From Pseudomonas koreensis (GTDB lineage Bacteria; Pseudomonadota; Gammaproteobacteria; Pseudomonadales; Pseudomonadaceae), in contig NZ_JAAQYM010000001.1 in NCBI RefSeq assembly GCF_012986595.1, positions 124,001 to 188,000 on the forward strand: 64,000 nt of DNA, read 5' to 3'. Within the stretch, counting starts at the first letter, position 1, and every line of letters starts with the position of its first letter. Both the position numbers and the translations under genes were made by a program. The notes below the pieces were generated by a model. The model did no database searches and had not been told where the DNA came from. It saw nothing but the letters and a program-made list of their open reading frames with translations. This document shows positions 7,665-16,942 of this stretch, piece by piece.

Positions 7665-8419
7665 GGCGAAACACCCCCGAAGCTACTGGCCAGAGTGCCG
7701 ATGATCAGCGCCCAGCCATCCACCAGCACGAACAGCATGATTTTGAACGGCAGGGAAATGATCAGCGGCGACAGCATCATCATACCCATCGCCATCAGCA
7801 CACTGGCCACGACCAGGTCGATGATCAGGAACGGAATGAAGATCATGAAGCCGATCTGGAACGCGGTTTTCAGCTCGGAGGTGACGAACGCCGGTACCAG
7901 GATGGTCAGCGGTGCCTGATCCGGGGTGGCAATGTCGGTGCGCTTGGACAGGCGCATGAACAGCTCCAGATCGCTGGTGCGGGTCTGCGCGAGCATGAAG
8001 TCCTTGATCGGCACCTGAGCCTTTTCCACTGCTTGCTGCGCGGTGAGTTTTTCTGCCAGGTACGGCTGCAGCGCATCGTTGTTCACCCGGTCGAACACCG
8101 GTGCCATGATGAACATGGTGAGGAACAGCGCCATGCCGGTGAGGATCTGGTTCGACGGCGTCTGTTGCAGGCCGAGGGCCTGACGCAGGATCGAGAAGAC
8201 GATGATGATCCGGGTGAAACTGGTCATCAGAATCACGGCCGCCGGAATGAAGCTCAGGGCGGTCATGATCAGCAGGATCTGCAGGCTGACCGAATATTCC
8301 TGCGCGCCATCGGCGTTGGTGCCCAGCGTGATCGCCGGGATCGACAACGGATCGGCGGCGAACGCCAGCGGCGCGGCCAGCATCAGGGCCAGCGTCAAGA
8401 CGATGCGTAGCGCACCCAT
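7661..8419 (-). CDS. fliP: Flagellar export gate protein FliP
   Basis: FliP makes the pentameric core of the export channel. The 252-aa protein begins with a cleavable signal peptide (residues 1-21, ending LAFA-ADP), then the conserved [19 protein letters not shown] segment near 65-85 and C-terminal membrane helices with [20 protein letters not shown]. Its ATG overlaps the fliO stop by 1 bp and its stop overlaps fliQ by 4 bp, so the fliO-P-Q order is tightly coupled. Confidence 0.97.
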   Translation of the reverse strand: MGALRIVLTLALMLAAPLAFAADPLSIPAITLGTNADGAQEYSVSLQILLIMTALSFIPAAVILMTSFTRIIIVFSILRQALGLQQTPSNQILTGMALFLTMFIMAPVFDRVNNDALQPYLAEKLTAQQAVEKAQVPIKDFMLAQTRTSDLELFMRLSKRTDIATPDQAPLTILVPAFVTSELKTAFQIGFMIFIPFLIIDLVVASVLMAMGMMMLSPLIISLPFKIMLFVLVDGWALIIGTLASSFGGVSP

Positions 8420-8883
8420 TACTTCTTATCCTTCTGATCCTTGCCGAGAATCTTCAGCAGATGCTGGGCAAATTCCGGGGTCGCTTTCTCGGCAGTGCTC
8501 GGCACCTGGACCGGCTCCTTGAGCACATGCAGTGCGGTGATGGTGCCGGGGCTGAGGCCAAGCAGAATCTGCTCGTTGCCGACCTGCACCAGCATCAGCC
8601 GATCACGCGGACCGAGGGCGCGGGAGCCGATCAGCTCGATTACCTGACCCTTGCCCGCAGGACCCGCCTGCTGCACCCGGCGCAGCAGCCAGGCGAGGAA
8701 GAAGATCAACCCCAGCACCAGCAACAGGCCGAACACCAGTTGTGTCAGTTGACCCGCCACGCCACTGCCGATTGCCGGCGCGACCGCCGTGGCGGTCGTG
8801 GCGGTCGTGGCGGTCGTTGCAGCAGGTTCAGCGGCCAGCACACTCAACGGCAGCGCCAGCAGCGCCCACAGGAACCGTTTCAC
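8419..8883 (-). CDS. fliO: Flagellar biosynthesis protein FliO
   Basis: FliO helps assemble the FliP ring. The 154-aa product has a signal-like N-terminus (residues 1-18), an Ala/Thr-rich linker, a membrane helix near 45-68 ([19 protein letters not shown]) and a cytoplasmic domain with [20 protein letters not shown], typical of FliO. The linker is written by imperfect 9-bp tandem repeats near 8788-8820 (the TTATTATTA stretch), so its length could change by whole codons. It lies directly after fliN with no gap. Confidence 0.95.
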   Translation of the reverse strand: MKRFLWALLALPLSVLAAEPAATTATTATTATAVAPAIGSGVAGQLTQLVFGLLLVLGLIFFLAWLLRRVQQAGPAGKGQVIELIGSRALGPRDRLMLVQVGNEQILLGLSPGTITALHVLKEPVQVPSTAEKATPEFAQHLLKILGKDQKDKK

Positions 8884-9345
8884 TCAGCGCAGCTTCTTGA
8901 TGCGTTCGCTTGGGCTGATCACGTCGGTCAGGCGGATGCCGAACTTCTCGTTGACCACCACCACTTCACCGTGCGCGATCAGCGTGCCGTTGACCAGCAC
9001 GTCCAGCGGCTCGCCGGCCAGACGATCGAGCTCGATCACCGAGCCCTGGTTCAGTTGCAGCAGGTTGCGAATGTTGATGTCGGTGCTGCCCACTTCCATC
9101 GAGATCGACACCGGGATGTCGAGGATCACGTCCAGGTTCGGACCGTCCAGGGTGACCGGATCGTTGTTCTTCGGCACGCTGCCGAACTCTTCCATCGGCA
9201 GACGGTTGGAGCTTGCGGCGCCAGCGTCGGCGGCCAGCAGCGCGTCGATGTCGGCCTGGCTGCCATCACCGGTCTCTTCCAGGGCCGCAGCCCATTCGTC
9301 GGCCAGTGCCTGGTCGTCCTGGGCGTTCATTTCGTCGTTCATCAT
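8884..9345 (-). CDS. fliN: Flagellar motor switch protein FliN
   Basis: FliN forms most of the C-ring with FliM and binds CheY-P. The 153-aa chain has an acidic N-terminal extension (residues 1-60) before the conserved SpoA-type domain (about 75-153) with VSISMEVGSTDINIRNLLQL and LAGEPLDVLVNGTLIAHGEV. Two adjacent ATGs (9345, 9342) follow GAGGA; either could be used. It sits 54 bp after fliM and abuts fliO. Confidence 0.96.
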   Translation of the reverse strand: MMNDEMNAQDDQALADEWAAALEETGDGSQADIDALLAADAGAASSNRLPMEEFGSVPKNNDPVTLDGPNLDVILDIPVSISMEVGSTDINIRNLLQLNQGSVIELDRLAGEPLDVLVNGTLIAHGEVVVVNEKFGIRLTDVISPSERIKKLR

Positions 9346-9399
9346 TTGTCCTCGGCGGGCAACAATTCAGTTAAATGCGTGGGGGGTGAGCGCGCCGCT

Positions 9400-10368
9400 T
9401 CAGCGACGCTCGATCGGCTCGATCACTTGCAACGCAAGGTTGCCTTTGTGCGAGCCCATCTTGACCTTGAAGGCCGGTACGCCGTTGGCGCGCATGATCA
9501 TGTCTTCCGGCATTTCGACCGGGATCACATCCCCCGGCTGCATGTGCAGGATGTCGCGCAGCTTCAACTGGCGGCGGGCTACGGTGGCGCCGATCGGCAC
9601 GTCGACATCGAGCACGTCCTGACGCAGGGCGTTGACCCAGCGCTCGTCCTGATCGTCGAGGTCCGACTGGAAACCGGCGTCGAGCATCTCGCGCACCGGC
9701 TCGATCATCGAGTACGGCATGGTCACGTGCAGGTCACCGCCACCGCCATCGAGTTCGATGTGGAAGGTGGAGACCACAATCGCTTCGCTCGGGCCGACGA
9801 TGTTGGCCATGGCCGGGTTCACTTCCGAGTTGATGTACTCGAAATTGACTTCCATGATCGCCTGCCAGGCTTCCTTCAGATCGACGAACGCCTGCTCCAG
9901 CACCATGCGCACCACGCGCAGTTCGGTCGGGGTGAATTCACGCCCTTCGATCTTGGCGTGACGGCCGTCGCCGCCAAAGAAGTTGTCCACCAGCTTGAAC
10001 ACCAGTTTGGCGTCGAGAATGAACAGCGCGGTGCCGCGCAGCGGTTTGATCTTGACCAGGTTGAGGCTGGTCGGCACGTACAGCGAGTGCACGTATTCGC
10101 CGAACTTCATCACCTGGACGCCACCGACGGCGACGTCTGCCGAGCGGCGCAGCATGTTGAACATGCTGATGCGGGTGTAACGGGCAAAACGCTCGTTGAT
10201 CATCTCCAGAGTCGGCATGCGTCCGCGGACGATGCGATCCTGGCTGGTCAGGTCGTAGCTTTTGACACTGCCGGGTTCGGCAGCGGTATCGGTCTGTACC
10301 AGACCATCGTCGACGCCATGCAACAGCGCATCGATTTCATCCTGGGACAGCAGATCCTGCACGGCCAT
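9400..10368 (-). CDS. fliM: Flagellar motor switch protein FliM
   Basis: FliM is the C-ring subunit that receives CheY-P. The 322-aa protein has the CheY-binding peptide QDEIDALLHGV at about residues 9-19, a CheC-like middle domain (50-235), and a C-terminal SpoA domain (about 245-320) ending with AFKVKMGSHKGNLALQVIE. Length is normal. It follows fliL by 9 bp within the fliK operon. Confidence 0.97.
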   Translation of the reverse strand: MAVQDLLSQDEIDALLHGVDDGLVQTDTAAEPGSVKSYDLTSQDRIVRGRMPTLEMINERFARYTRISMFNMLRRSADVAVGGVQVMKFGEYVHSLYVPTSLNLVKIKPLRGTALFILDAKLVFKLVDNFFGGDGRHAKIEGREFTPTELRVVRMVLEQAFVDLKEAWQAIMEVNFEYINSEVNPAMANIVGPSEAIVVSTFHIELDGGGGDLHVTMPYSMIEPVREMLDAGFQSDLDDQDERWVNALRQDVLDVDVPIGATVARRQLKLRDILHMQPGDVIPVEMPEDMIMRANGVPAFKVKMGSHKGNLALQVIEPIERR

Positions 10369-10377
10369 GTCGTGTTC

Positions 10378-10881
10378 CTACTGCAGTACGAAATTAGTGA
10401 AAAGCAACTGTTCGATCACCACTTTGCCCAGCTCTTTCTGCGCCACTTCCTGGACGCTGGCTGTGGCCTTCTGGCGCAACATCTCTTGCCCGACCGGGGT
10501 CGCCAGCGTGGCGAAATCCTGACCGGAGAAGAGCATCACCAGGTTGTTGCGAATCACCGGCATGTGCACTTTGAGCGCCTCCAGATCGGCCTGGTTACGC
10601 GCCAGCATGGTGATGCTCACCTGCATGTAGCGCTGACGGCCGTTCTGGTTGTAGTTGGCGACAAACGCCGGCGCCATCGGCTCGAAAATCGCTGGCTGCT
10701 TGCCGGTCGGCGCGGCTTCTGCCGCTGCGGCAGGCTTGCTTTGAGCACTGTGCATGAAGTACCAGGTCGCGCCCACGGACACACCGATCGCCAGCAGCAG
10801 AGCCACCACGATCAGGATGATCATCTTGAGTTTGCCTTTGGTCGCGGGGTCTTTTACAGCTGCTGCTTCGCTCTTCGCCAT
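10378..10881 (-). CDS. fliL: Flagellar basal body-associated protein FliL
   Basis: FliL surrounds the stator and modulates motor output. The 167-aa protein has a short cytoplasmic N-terminus, one membrane helix at about residues 20-41 (IILIVVALLLAIGVSVGATW), an Ala/Pro linker and a periplasmic SPFH-like domain ending in the typical LGKVVIEQLLFTNFVLQ. It heads the fliL-M-N-O-P-Q-R-flhB block; a REPIN separates it from fliK upstream, so some transcripts may begin or be processed there. Confidence 0.95.
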   Translation of the reverse strand: MAKSEAAAVKDPATKGKLKMIILIVVALLLAIGVSVGATWYFMHSAQSKPAAAAEAAPTGKQPAIFEPMAPAFVANYNQNGRQRYMQVSITMLARNQADLEALKVHMPVIRNNLVMLFSGQDFATLATPVGQEMLRQKATASVQEVAQKELGKVVIEQLLFTNFVLQ

Positions 10882-10995
10882 GCCAATAATCCGTCACTAT
10901 TCGGGTTTTCACAGTCGCACGGCAAGGCAAGAGCAAGTGTTATGCCAGAAGTGTCGGAGGAAGGGGCCTGCAAGAAATCGACGAGAGCCAAAAGC

Positions 10996-11072
10996 AAAAG
11001 ATCGCAGCCTTCGGCAGCTCCTACATTGGAAGGTGTACACCCTGTAGGAGCTGCCGAAGGCTGCGATCTTTT
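10996..11072. repeat. REPIN between fliK and fliL
   Basis: Two perfect 30-bp arms (10996-11025 and 11043-11072) carrying the AAAAGATCGCAGCC...GCAGCTCCTACA core flank a 17-nt loop. This is the intact form of the palindrome seen repeatedly in the window. It lies 16 bp beyond the fliK stop, so it may attenuate or stabilise the operon transcript. Confidence 0.85.
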
Positions 11073-11088
11073 AGTGTCGCCGCAATCG

Positions 11089-12471
11089 TCAGGCGTAATA
11101 GTCGACGGCGCTGCTGCCGATCACGCTGGTGGTTTGCGCAGCGGCTTCAGCCACTGTCGCAGGCGCCAATTCTTCATCGGCCGAATCCAGACGTCCCCCA
11201 GCGGCGCTGGTGCGGCCACTCTGGCCCTGCTGCGCCTGTTCCTGGCCCTGCTGACCCTGCCAGCCACGGCTCTGGTCGGAGACGTTGACGTCGACCTGAC
11301 CCATGCCTTGCTGGGTGAACATGTCGCGCAGGCGGTGCATCTGGCCGTCGAGGGCCTCACGCACACTTGGGTGCGCACTCATGAACGTCACCTGGGTCTG
11401 CTGGTCCGGAACCATGTTGACCCGGATGTCCAGACGCCCGAGTTCGGCCGGCTGCAATTGAATGTCGGCGGCTTTCAGGTTGGCGCTCGACAGGTACATG
11501 ACGCGGTTGACGATTTCTTCGGTCCAGCCGCTCTGGTGCATGGCGATCGGTTGGTTCACCGGCACCGCGTTCGCGGTTTTCGGGGTGGCCGCCTGGGTCA
11601 GCGCCGCCAGACGGTTGGCGAAATCGTCGACGCGGGTATCGCTGGTGGCGGACTTGAGATCTTTCAGGCCGTCGTCAATCAGGCCGCTGAAGGTTTTCTC
11701 GCCATTCTGACTGGTGCTGTCCTTGTCGGCCTGCACGTCGAGCATGCTGGCCATGCCGGCGGCAAAGGTCTGCGCCGAAGTCAATTCACCGTCAGCCTGA
11801 GTCTGGGCCGGCGTGGCCTTGGGTTGCGCCTGACTGCTGGCGGAAATATGTCCGCCCTGCTCCATCGCCATGCGCACCGCTGGCAGCGAGTCGAGAGGAT
11901 CGGCCGCCGGGTCGAAATCGCTATCGGTGGAGGCCGCCGGATCTTTGACCACCGCCGGCGCGACGGTAGCCGCCACCTGAGGTGTTTCGGCTTTGGCCGG
12001 TGCCGGGGCTTCAGCAACGGGGGCTGGCACCACGGGCGTGGTCACCAGCGGCTGGACGGTTTGCGCCAGGGCCGGGTCTAGCGCCGGATCAACCGGGGTG
12101 GTATCGGCCACCGGTGTCTGCGCCGAGTCGGCGGCAGCATCGTCGCTGGCTTGCTGATCATCCGCCGCCGTCGAGGCTGGCTTGTCGGCAGGCAAGGCAT
12201 TGCCGCTATCGGCAACGGTCTGTTGCGCGGCGGCAGGGGATGACTTGCCGGCGTCCTGTTTATTGTTGTTGTCGGCGACCTTGTCACGCGCCGGTTTCAA
12301 CGAGTTATCGGTGCTGACGAGGGTCTTTTTCGGGCCCTGATCGGCGAACACCTGAGCGAAGCTTGAGGCCTTGTCCCCGGTGTCTGCGGCCATGACCGGC
12401 GCTTTCGCTGCAGCGGCTTGCGCTTTGGCCTGGGCGGCAGATTGAAGAAGAACATTGGGGGTCGCAGGCAT
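11089..12471 (-). CDS. fliK: Flagellar hook-length control protein FliK
   Basis: FliK measures hook length and triggers the FlhB switch. The 460-aa product is low-complexity and Ala/Gln/Thr/Pro-rich over residues 1-300, as in other pseudomonads, and has the globular Flg_hook domain at about 320-410 with the signature IQLQPAELGRLDIRVNM. After that comes a Gln/Gly-rich tail. The ATG at 12471 is followed upstream by a sigma-54 promoter about 50 bp away, consistent with fliK beginning its own transcription unit. Confidence 0.95.
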   Translation of the reverse strand: MPATPNVLLQSAAQAKAQAAAAKAPVMAADTGDKASSFAQVFADQGPKKTLVSTDNSLKPARDKVADNNNKQDAGKSSPAAAQQTVADSGNALPADKPASTAADDQQASDDAAADSAQTPVADTTPVDPALDPALAQTVQPLVTTPVVPAPVAEAPAPAKAETPQVAATVAPAVVKDPAASTDSDFDPAADPLDSLPAVRMAMEQGGHISASSQAQPKATPAQTQADGELTSAQTFAAGMASMLDVQADKDSTSQNGEKTFSGLIDDGLKDLKSATSDTRVDDFANRLAALTQAATPKTANAVPVNQPIAMHQSGWTEEIVNRVMYLSSANLKAADIQLQPAELGRLDIRVNMVPDQQTQVTFMSAHPSVREALDGQMHRLRDMFTQQGMGQVDVNVSDQSRGWQGQQGQEQAQQGQSGRTSAAGGRLDSADEELAPATVAEAAAQTTSVIGSSAVDYYA

Positions 12472-12521
12472 GACACGGTCTCCGCTGCACTGGGATCGTA
12501 GGTACAGTTGCGGTGGGTTAT

Positions 12522-12537
12522 TGCAAGTGTCGGGCCA
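12522..12537 (-). promoter_or_regulatory. Sigma-54 promoter for fliK
   Basis: On the minus strand TGGCCCG-ACAC-TTGCA matches the -24/-12 consensus TGGCACG-N4-TTGCW at all but one informative position, with correct GG-GC spacing. The predicted start is about 40 bp before the fliK ATG. Confidence 0.75.
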
Positions 12538-12542
12538 GATTT

Positions 12543-12569
12543 GTCCGGCGCTTGAGAAAAGCGCCGGAC
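12543..12569 (-). terminator. Hairpin after hptB
   Basis: GTCCGGCGCTT (12543-12553) pairs with AAGCGCCGGAC (12559-12569) around a 5-nt loop. No U-tract follows on the minus strand, so termination may be partial; it separates hptB from the fliK promoter. Confidence 0.5.
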
Positions 12570-12576
12570 GGCGGGA

Positions 12577-12924
12577 TCAGTGAGTATGAGCGTGGTGTTT
12601 TTCGTTTTCGTAAACCGGGCGAACTTCGGCAAACTCAACGCTGATCTCAGCGACCAGTTTGACGATTTCCGTCGGGCTCTTGTCTTTGGCACCCGACTCC
12701 AGTTGCCGGCAAAGCTCGGCCAGGCGAACGGCGCCCATATTGCTGGCGCTGCCTTTGAAGCTATGGGCCACCTCCGACAACGCCTTGGCATCCGCTGCAT
12801 CTCGCAGCTCAACCAAGCGGCTTTCGGAATCTGTAAGAAAGGTATCCAGAAGCTCTGGATAGCCTTCCTCCATCACTTCGCGCAACGCGCTCAGCGCGTC
12901 GCGATCCACGTGCTTATCAGCCAC
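12577..12924 (-). CDS. hptB: Histidine phosphotransfer protein HptB
   Basis: This 115-aa Hpt protein is the phosphorelay intermediate. In P. aeruginosa HptB receives phosphate from hybrid kinases and passes it to HsbR to control motility and biofilm formation; the gene order hsbA-hsbR-hptB beside fliK is the same here. The phosphorylated residue is His54 within the VAHSFKGSASNMGA motif, in a four-helix bundle of usual length. It lies 31 bp after the hsbR homolog. The histidine-rich C-terminus (HHAHTH) is a minor oddity. Confidence 0.9.
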   Translation of the reverse strand: MADKHVDRDALSALREVMEEGYPELLDTFLTDSESRLVELRDAADAKALSEVAHSFKGSASNMGAVRLAELCRQLESGAKDKSPTEIVKLVAEISVEFAEVRPVYENEKHHAHTH

Positions 12925-12955
12925 TTGTTCACTCCTTGATCAAGAATTGCGCGAA

Positions 12956-14659
12956 TTATGCCTCAACCTCCCAGGAAAACTCCACGCGGGCACTGCGACC
13001 TTCGTCCGACCAACTGGCGTTTCGACCCAATTGCCGGACCAGACTGACGCCGCGCCCCGACAAACGGGCGCCGTCCAGCGGCCGCTCCATGACCCGCGCC
13101 ACATCAAAACCCTTGCCGCTGTCTTCGACCCGAATCACCAGGCTGCCGCCCGCGCCTTGCGGCTGCACCTGCAAATGCACGCGGACAAAGCCCTCCTGCA
13201 GCGCCTCCAGCCGCTCGCTACGCTGTTGATAGTAGCGAGTGAAACCTGCCGCATCGCGCTTGAGACTGGAATCCAGACCGAGCACGCCGTGCTCCAGCGC
13301 ATTGGAATACAACTCGGCCAGCACGCTGTACAAAGCACCACTCTGCCCGCGCAGCCCATGCACCTCAAGCAGCAACTGCAACAGGAACGGCAAGGGATTG
13401 AAACGCCTCAGCGTGGCGCCGCGAAATTCGAAGCTCACCGACCAGTCAAGCGGGCACGACTGACCGCTATCGGAATACACCGGCGTCGACGGCTTGACCT
13501 GCGCAGGCTCCAGCAGGCTGACCTCAACCATGCTGACATCGTCGCGCGCCTCGCCACGAAAATCCTGCAGCGCCTGCTCGATATCCTCGAACAAGCGATC
13601 CGGCTCGCGATTGGCGGCGAACACCTGCTGCAAACGCTCGACGCCGAACAGTTGATCACTGGCATTGCTGGTGTCGATCACACCGTCGGACATCAGAAAC
13701 ACCCGATCACCGACGAGCATCGGATGCACTTGCGTACGGTCATCGAACGCCTGCACGCTCAGCACTCCCAACGGCAAATGCCGGGCCGCCAGCGGCACGC
13801 GCTCGCCGCTGGCAATGCGGTGCAGATAACCGTCAGGCATGCCGCCGTTCCACACCTCCACCGAGCGCCGCTGGAAACTCAGGCAGAGCATGGTCGCGCA
13901 GCAGAACATGTCCACTGGCAGGATGCGCTTGAGCTTGGCGTTCATTTCGCGCAGGGTCTCGGCCAGGCCGTAACCCTTGGCGGTCATGCCGTAAAACACT
14001 TCGGCCAGTGGCATCGCCCCCACTGCGGCCGGCAAGCCGTGACCGGTGAAATCGCCCAGCAGCACATGCATGTCGCCCGCCGGGGTATACGCCGCCAGCA
14101 GCAAATCGCCGTTGAATAACGCGTAGGGCGATTGCAGGTAGCGAATGTTCGGCGCGCTCAGGCATCCCGAATGCGCAACCTTGTCGAACACCGCTTTGGC
14201 AACACGCTGTTCGTTGAGCAGATAATCGTGATGCCTGGCGATCTGGTCGCGCTGTTGCAGCACCGTGGCCTGCAACCGGCGCAAGCGATCCATCGCCTTG
14301 ATTTTGGCGGCGAGAATCACTGGGTTGTAAGGCTTCGCCAGAAAGTCGTCACCGCCCGCGTCCAGGCAGCGGGCCAGCGCTTCGCTTTCAGTCAGTGAGG
14401 TCAGGAAGATGATCGGCACCAGGGTTTCCCCGGCCAGCGCCTTGATCTGCCGCGCCGCTTCGAAGCCGTCCATCACCGGCATCATCGCGTCCATCAGCAC
14501 CAGATGCGGCTGTTGCCGACGAAAGATCTCGACCGCTTCAGCGCCATTGGCCGCCGTCAGCACCTGGTGGCCTTGACGGCGAACGATGGTGGAAAGCAGC
14601 AGGCGATCAGCGGCACTGTCTTCGGCGATCAGGATCGTCAGCGGCTCTTGCGCCTGCAT
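12956..14659 (-). CDS. hsbR: HsbR-like response regulator, phosphatase and anti-sigma kinase
   Basis: The 567-aa protein has a receiver domain (about residues 8-122; phospho-acceptor Asp in LVLMDAMMPVMDG), a PP2C/SpoIIE phosphatase domain (about 185-380; LLGDFTGHG and DDVSMVEV) and a C-terminal HATPase-like kinase domain (about 425-565; ELYSNALEHG and GRGVSLVRQLG). In P. aeruginosa HsbR controls the phosphorylation state of HsbA and thereby the anti-sigma factor FlgM and a diguanylate cyclase. I prefer the ATG at 14659; a TTG at 14668 overlapping the hsbA stop is possible. Confidence 0.9.
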   Translation of the reverse strand: MQAQEPLTILIAEDSAADRLLLSTIVRRQGHQVLTAANGAEAVEIFRRQQPHLVLMDAMMPVMDGFEAARQIKALAGETLVPIIFLTSLTESEALARCLDAGGDDFLAKPYNPVILAAKIKAMDRLRRLQATVLQQRDQIARHHDYLLNEQRVAKAVFDKVAHSGCLSAPNIRYLQSPYALFNGDLLLAAYTPAGDMHVLLGDFTGHGLPAAVGAMPLAEVFYGMTAKGYGLAETLREMNAKLKRILPVDMFCCATMLCLSFQRRSVEVWNGGMPDGYLHRIASGERVPLAARHLPLGVLSVQAFDDRTQVHPMLVGDRVFLMSDGVIDTSNASDQLFGVERLQQVFAANREPDRLFEDIEQALQDFRGEARDDVSMVEVSLLEPAQVKPSTPVYSDSGQSCPLDWSVSFEFRGATLRRFNPLPFLLQLLLEVHGLRGQSGALYSVLAELYSNALEHGVLGLDSSLKRDAAGFTRYYQQRSERLEALQEGFVRVHLQVQPQGAGGSLVIRVEDSGKGFDVARVMERPLDGARLSGRGVSLVRQLGRNASWSDEGRSARVEFSWEVEA

Positions 14660-14664
14660 GGTCG

Positions 14665-14970
14665 TCAACTGATGTCGAAGAGTTTGTCGAAATTGGAGAT
14701 GGCGAGGATCTTGCGCACGTCGGAGTTGCTGTTGACCACCCGCACGTCCGATTCGTCGCCGCCGGCGTGATCGCGCAGCAGAAGGAGCATGCCCAGCGCG
14801 GAGCTGTCGAGATAGGTGGCGTCTTTCAGATCGACCACGATGGAGTCGGGCTTCTGATCAAGTCGCTCGTAAGCCTCGCGAAACTCCTGATGGCGCCCAA
14901 AATCGAACCGCCCCCTGACCGAAATCGTCAGTTTTTGACCATCCGGAGAGACTTCTGTAACGACTGACAT
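14665..14970 (-). CDS. hsbA: Anti-sigma factor antagonist HsbA (STAS domain)
   Basis: A 101-aa single STAS domain with the phosphorylatable serine in ATYLDSSALGMLLLL (about Ser56). Its HsbR-controlled phosphorylation decides which partner it binds in P. aeruginosa (FlgM or a diguanylate cyclase), linking motility and sessile growth. It is first in the hsbA-hsbR-hptB operon; the start codon of hsbR lies next to its stop. A REPIN separates it from fliJ upstream. Confidence 0.92.
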   Translation of the reverse strand: MSVVTEVSPDGQKLTISVRGRFDFGRHQEFREAYERLDQKPDSIVVDLKDATYLDSSALGMLLLLRDHAGGDESDVRVVNSNSDVRKILAISNFDKLFDIS

Positions 14971-15046
14971 TGACTGGCTTCCTTGTCATTGACGAACGTG
15001 TACAAGGTTTAGCACTTGGACAGGTTTGGGGCAAGGCTGGAAGCCA

Positions 15047-15123
15047 GATCAAAAGATCGCAGCCTTCGGCAGCTCCTAAACCGATTATCTGTAGGAGCTG
15101 CCGAAGGCTGCGATCTTTTGATC
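15047..15123. repeat. REPIN between fliJ and hsbA
   Basis: Perfect 32-bp arms (15047-15078, 15092-15123) with the GATCAAAAGATCGCAG core and a 13-nt loop. It starts 4 bp after the fliJ stop and has a T-run, so it probably ends the fliE-fliJ transcript. Confidence 0.85.
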
Positions 15124-15127
15124 TTGT

Positions 15128-15577
15128 TTAAAACGGCTCGTGGCGCGGCAAGCGCTGCGACAACTCGTCCAGCAGCTTCTGCTCGCGTTTGTCTTCAAGG
15201 CGTTGCGCTTCTTCGCGATAGCGCTGCACCAGCTTGCGCAAACCTTCGACCTTGGCGAACGCCTGTTGCCACTCCTCGCGGGCCTTGTCGAGCTTGTTCT
15301 GGTGCCAGACCAGGCTCTGGCGCTGTTGGTCGATGGCGGTGTCCAGTTGCGCCAGAAAGCCGTGGTAACCCAGCAGCCATTGCCCGGACACCCCGTCGCT
15401 GCCGCGCACGATCCACTGTTCCTGATAATCGAGACGAAAGGCATCGAGGTCGGCGAGTTTGCTTTCGGCCACTTTGACCTGGCCCTGGAAATAGCCCAGC
15501 CGCTGCACGGCGGTTTTTTCGGCCTTCTCGGCCATTTCCACCACCGGCGCCAGACGTGCGGCGCGACTCACGGCCAT
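15128..15577 (-). CDS. fliJ: Flagellar export chaperone FliJ
   Basis: FliJ is the coiled-coil stalk inserted in the FliI ATPase ring and a chaperone-escort protein. The 149-aa chain is nearly all helical heptads with high Gln/Arg/Glu/Leu content (RLEDKREQKLLDELSQRL near the C-terminus) and an N-terminus MAVSRAARLAPVVEMAEK typical of Pseudomonas FliJ. It lies 6 bp after fliI at the end of the fliE-F-G-H-I-J operon. Confidence 0.93.
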   Translation of the reverse strand: MAVSRAARLAPVVEMAEKAEKTAVQRLGYFQGQVKVAESKLADLDAFRLDYQEQWIVRGSDGVSGQWLLGYHGFLAQLDTAIDQQRQSLVWHQNKLDKAREEWQQAFAKVEGLRKLVQRYREEAQRLEDKREQKLLDELSQRLPRHEPF

Positions 15578-15583
15578 GGCCGG

Positions 15584-16942
15584 TTACCCGCCTGCCGCCG
15601 GCGCGAACAGGGTTTCCAGATAAGCCTGACTTTCGCCCATGTTGATCTTGTCGTTCAGCCCCTGACGCTGGTAGCGGGTCAGTTGCGGCTGCAGCGAGAT
15701 CGCCAGGTCCGTCTCGCGATCACCACCGGCCACGTAGGCACCGACGCTGATCAGGTCGCGGCTCTGCTGATAGCGCGACCACAGCTGCTTGAAGTATTGC
15801 GCACGCTGCATATGCTCTGCCGAGACCACGGCCGGCATGACCCGGCTGATCGAGGCTTCGATGTCGATGGCCGGGTAGTGACCTTCCTCGGCCAGACGCC
15901 GGGACAGCACGATGTGACCATCGAGCACGCCCCGCGCCGAGTCGGCAATCGGGTCCTGCTGGTCATCGCCCTCGGACAACACGGTGTAGAACGCGGTGAT
16001 CGAACCTCCGCCCTTCTCCGCATTACCGGCGCGCTCCACCAGTTTCGGCAGTTTGGCAAACACCGAAGGCGGATAGCCTTTGGTTGCCGGTGGCTCGCCG
16101 ATGGCCAGGGCGATTTCCCGCTGGGCCTGGGCAAAACGGGTCAACGAATCCATCAGCAACAGGACGTTCTTGCCCTTGTCGCGGAAATACTCGGCGATTC
16201 GCGTGCAGTACATGGCCGCGCGCAGACGCATCAGCGGTGCATCGTCCGCAGGGGATGCGACGACCACGGAACGCTTGAGGCCTTCTTCACCGAGAATGTG
16301 CTCGATGAACTCTTTAACTTCTCGACCCCGCTCACCGATCAGGCCGACGACGATGATGTCGGCCTCGGTGAAGCGCGTCATCATGCCCAGCAGCACCGAC
16401 TTACCGACACCGGTACCGGCGAACAGGCCCAGACGCTGACCGCGTCCGACCGTCAGCAAACCGTTGATGCAGCGGATGCCGACGTCCAGCGGGACGTGGA
16501 TCGGGTCGCGGTTGAGCGGGTTGATCGTCGGGCCGTCCATCGGCACCCAGTCTTCGGCTTTCATCCCGCCCTTGCCGTCCAGCGCACGTCCGGCGCCGTC
16601 GAGCACGCGGCCGAGCATGCTCATGCCCATCGGCAGGCGCCCGGTTTCCGCCAGCGGCACCACGCGGGCACCCGGGGCAATGCCGGCGACGCTGCCGACC
16701 GGCATCAGGAATACTTTGCTGCCGGAAAACCCCATGACTTCCGCTTCAACCTGGGACGGGTGGTAGCTGTCATCGTTGATTACCAGGCAGCGCGTGCCCA
16801 TGGCGGCGCGCAGGCCTTCGGCTTCGAGGGTCAGGCCAACCATGCGCAGCAGGCGGCCTTCGAGAATCGGCGCACCGGCCATTTCGGTGGCCTCGGCGTA
16901 GCTGCTCAGGCGCTTGGCAAAACTGGTGCGTTCAAGGCGCAT
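15584..16942 (-). CDS. fliI: Flagellum-specific ATPase FliI
   Basis: FliI is the hexameric ATPase that energises flagellar export. The 452-aa protein has an F1-beta-like fold with Walker A GTGVGKS at residues 176-182, Walker B-type [18 protein letters not shown] near 250-270, and the ATPase alpha/beta signature [16 protein letters not shown] near 295. Length is normal. Its start overlaps fliH by 11 bp, which fits coupled translation with its regulator. Confidence 0.97.
   Translation of the reverse strand: MRLERTSFAKRLSSYAEATEMAGAPILEGRLLRMVGLTLEAEGLRAAMGTRCLVINDDSYHPSQVEAEVMGFSGSKVFLMPVGSVAGIAPGARVVPLAETGRLPMGMSMLGRVLDGAGRALDGKGGMKAEDWVPMDGPTINPLNRDPIHVPLDVGIRCINGLLTVGRGQRLGLFAGTGVGKSVLLGMMTRFTEADIIVVGLIGERGREVKEFIEHILGEEGLKRSVVVASPADDAPLMRLRAAMYCTRIAEYFRDKGKNVLLLMDSLTRFAQAQREIALAIGEPPATKGYPPSVFAKLPKLVERAGNAEKGGGSITAFYTVLSEGDDQQDPIADSARGVLDGHIVLSRRLAEEGHYPAIDIEASISRVMPAVVSAEHMQRAQYFKQLWSRYQQSRDLISVGAYVAGGDRETDLAISLQPQLTRYQRQGLNDKINMGESQAYLETLFAPAAGG

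Noticed and set aside
8461..12081. Very long plus-strand open frame opposite fliO to fliK
   Set aside because: It is His/Arg/Gln-rich, has no ribosome site, and is exactly antisense to several well-recognised flagellar genes; such frames are common opposite GC-rich coding DNA.
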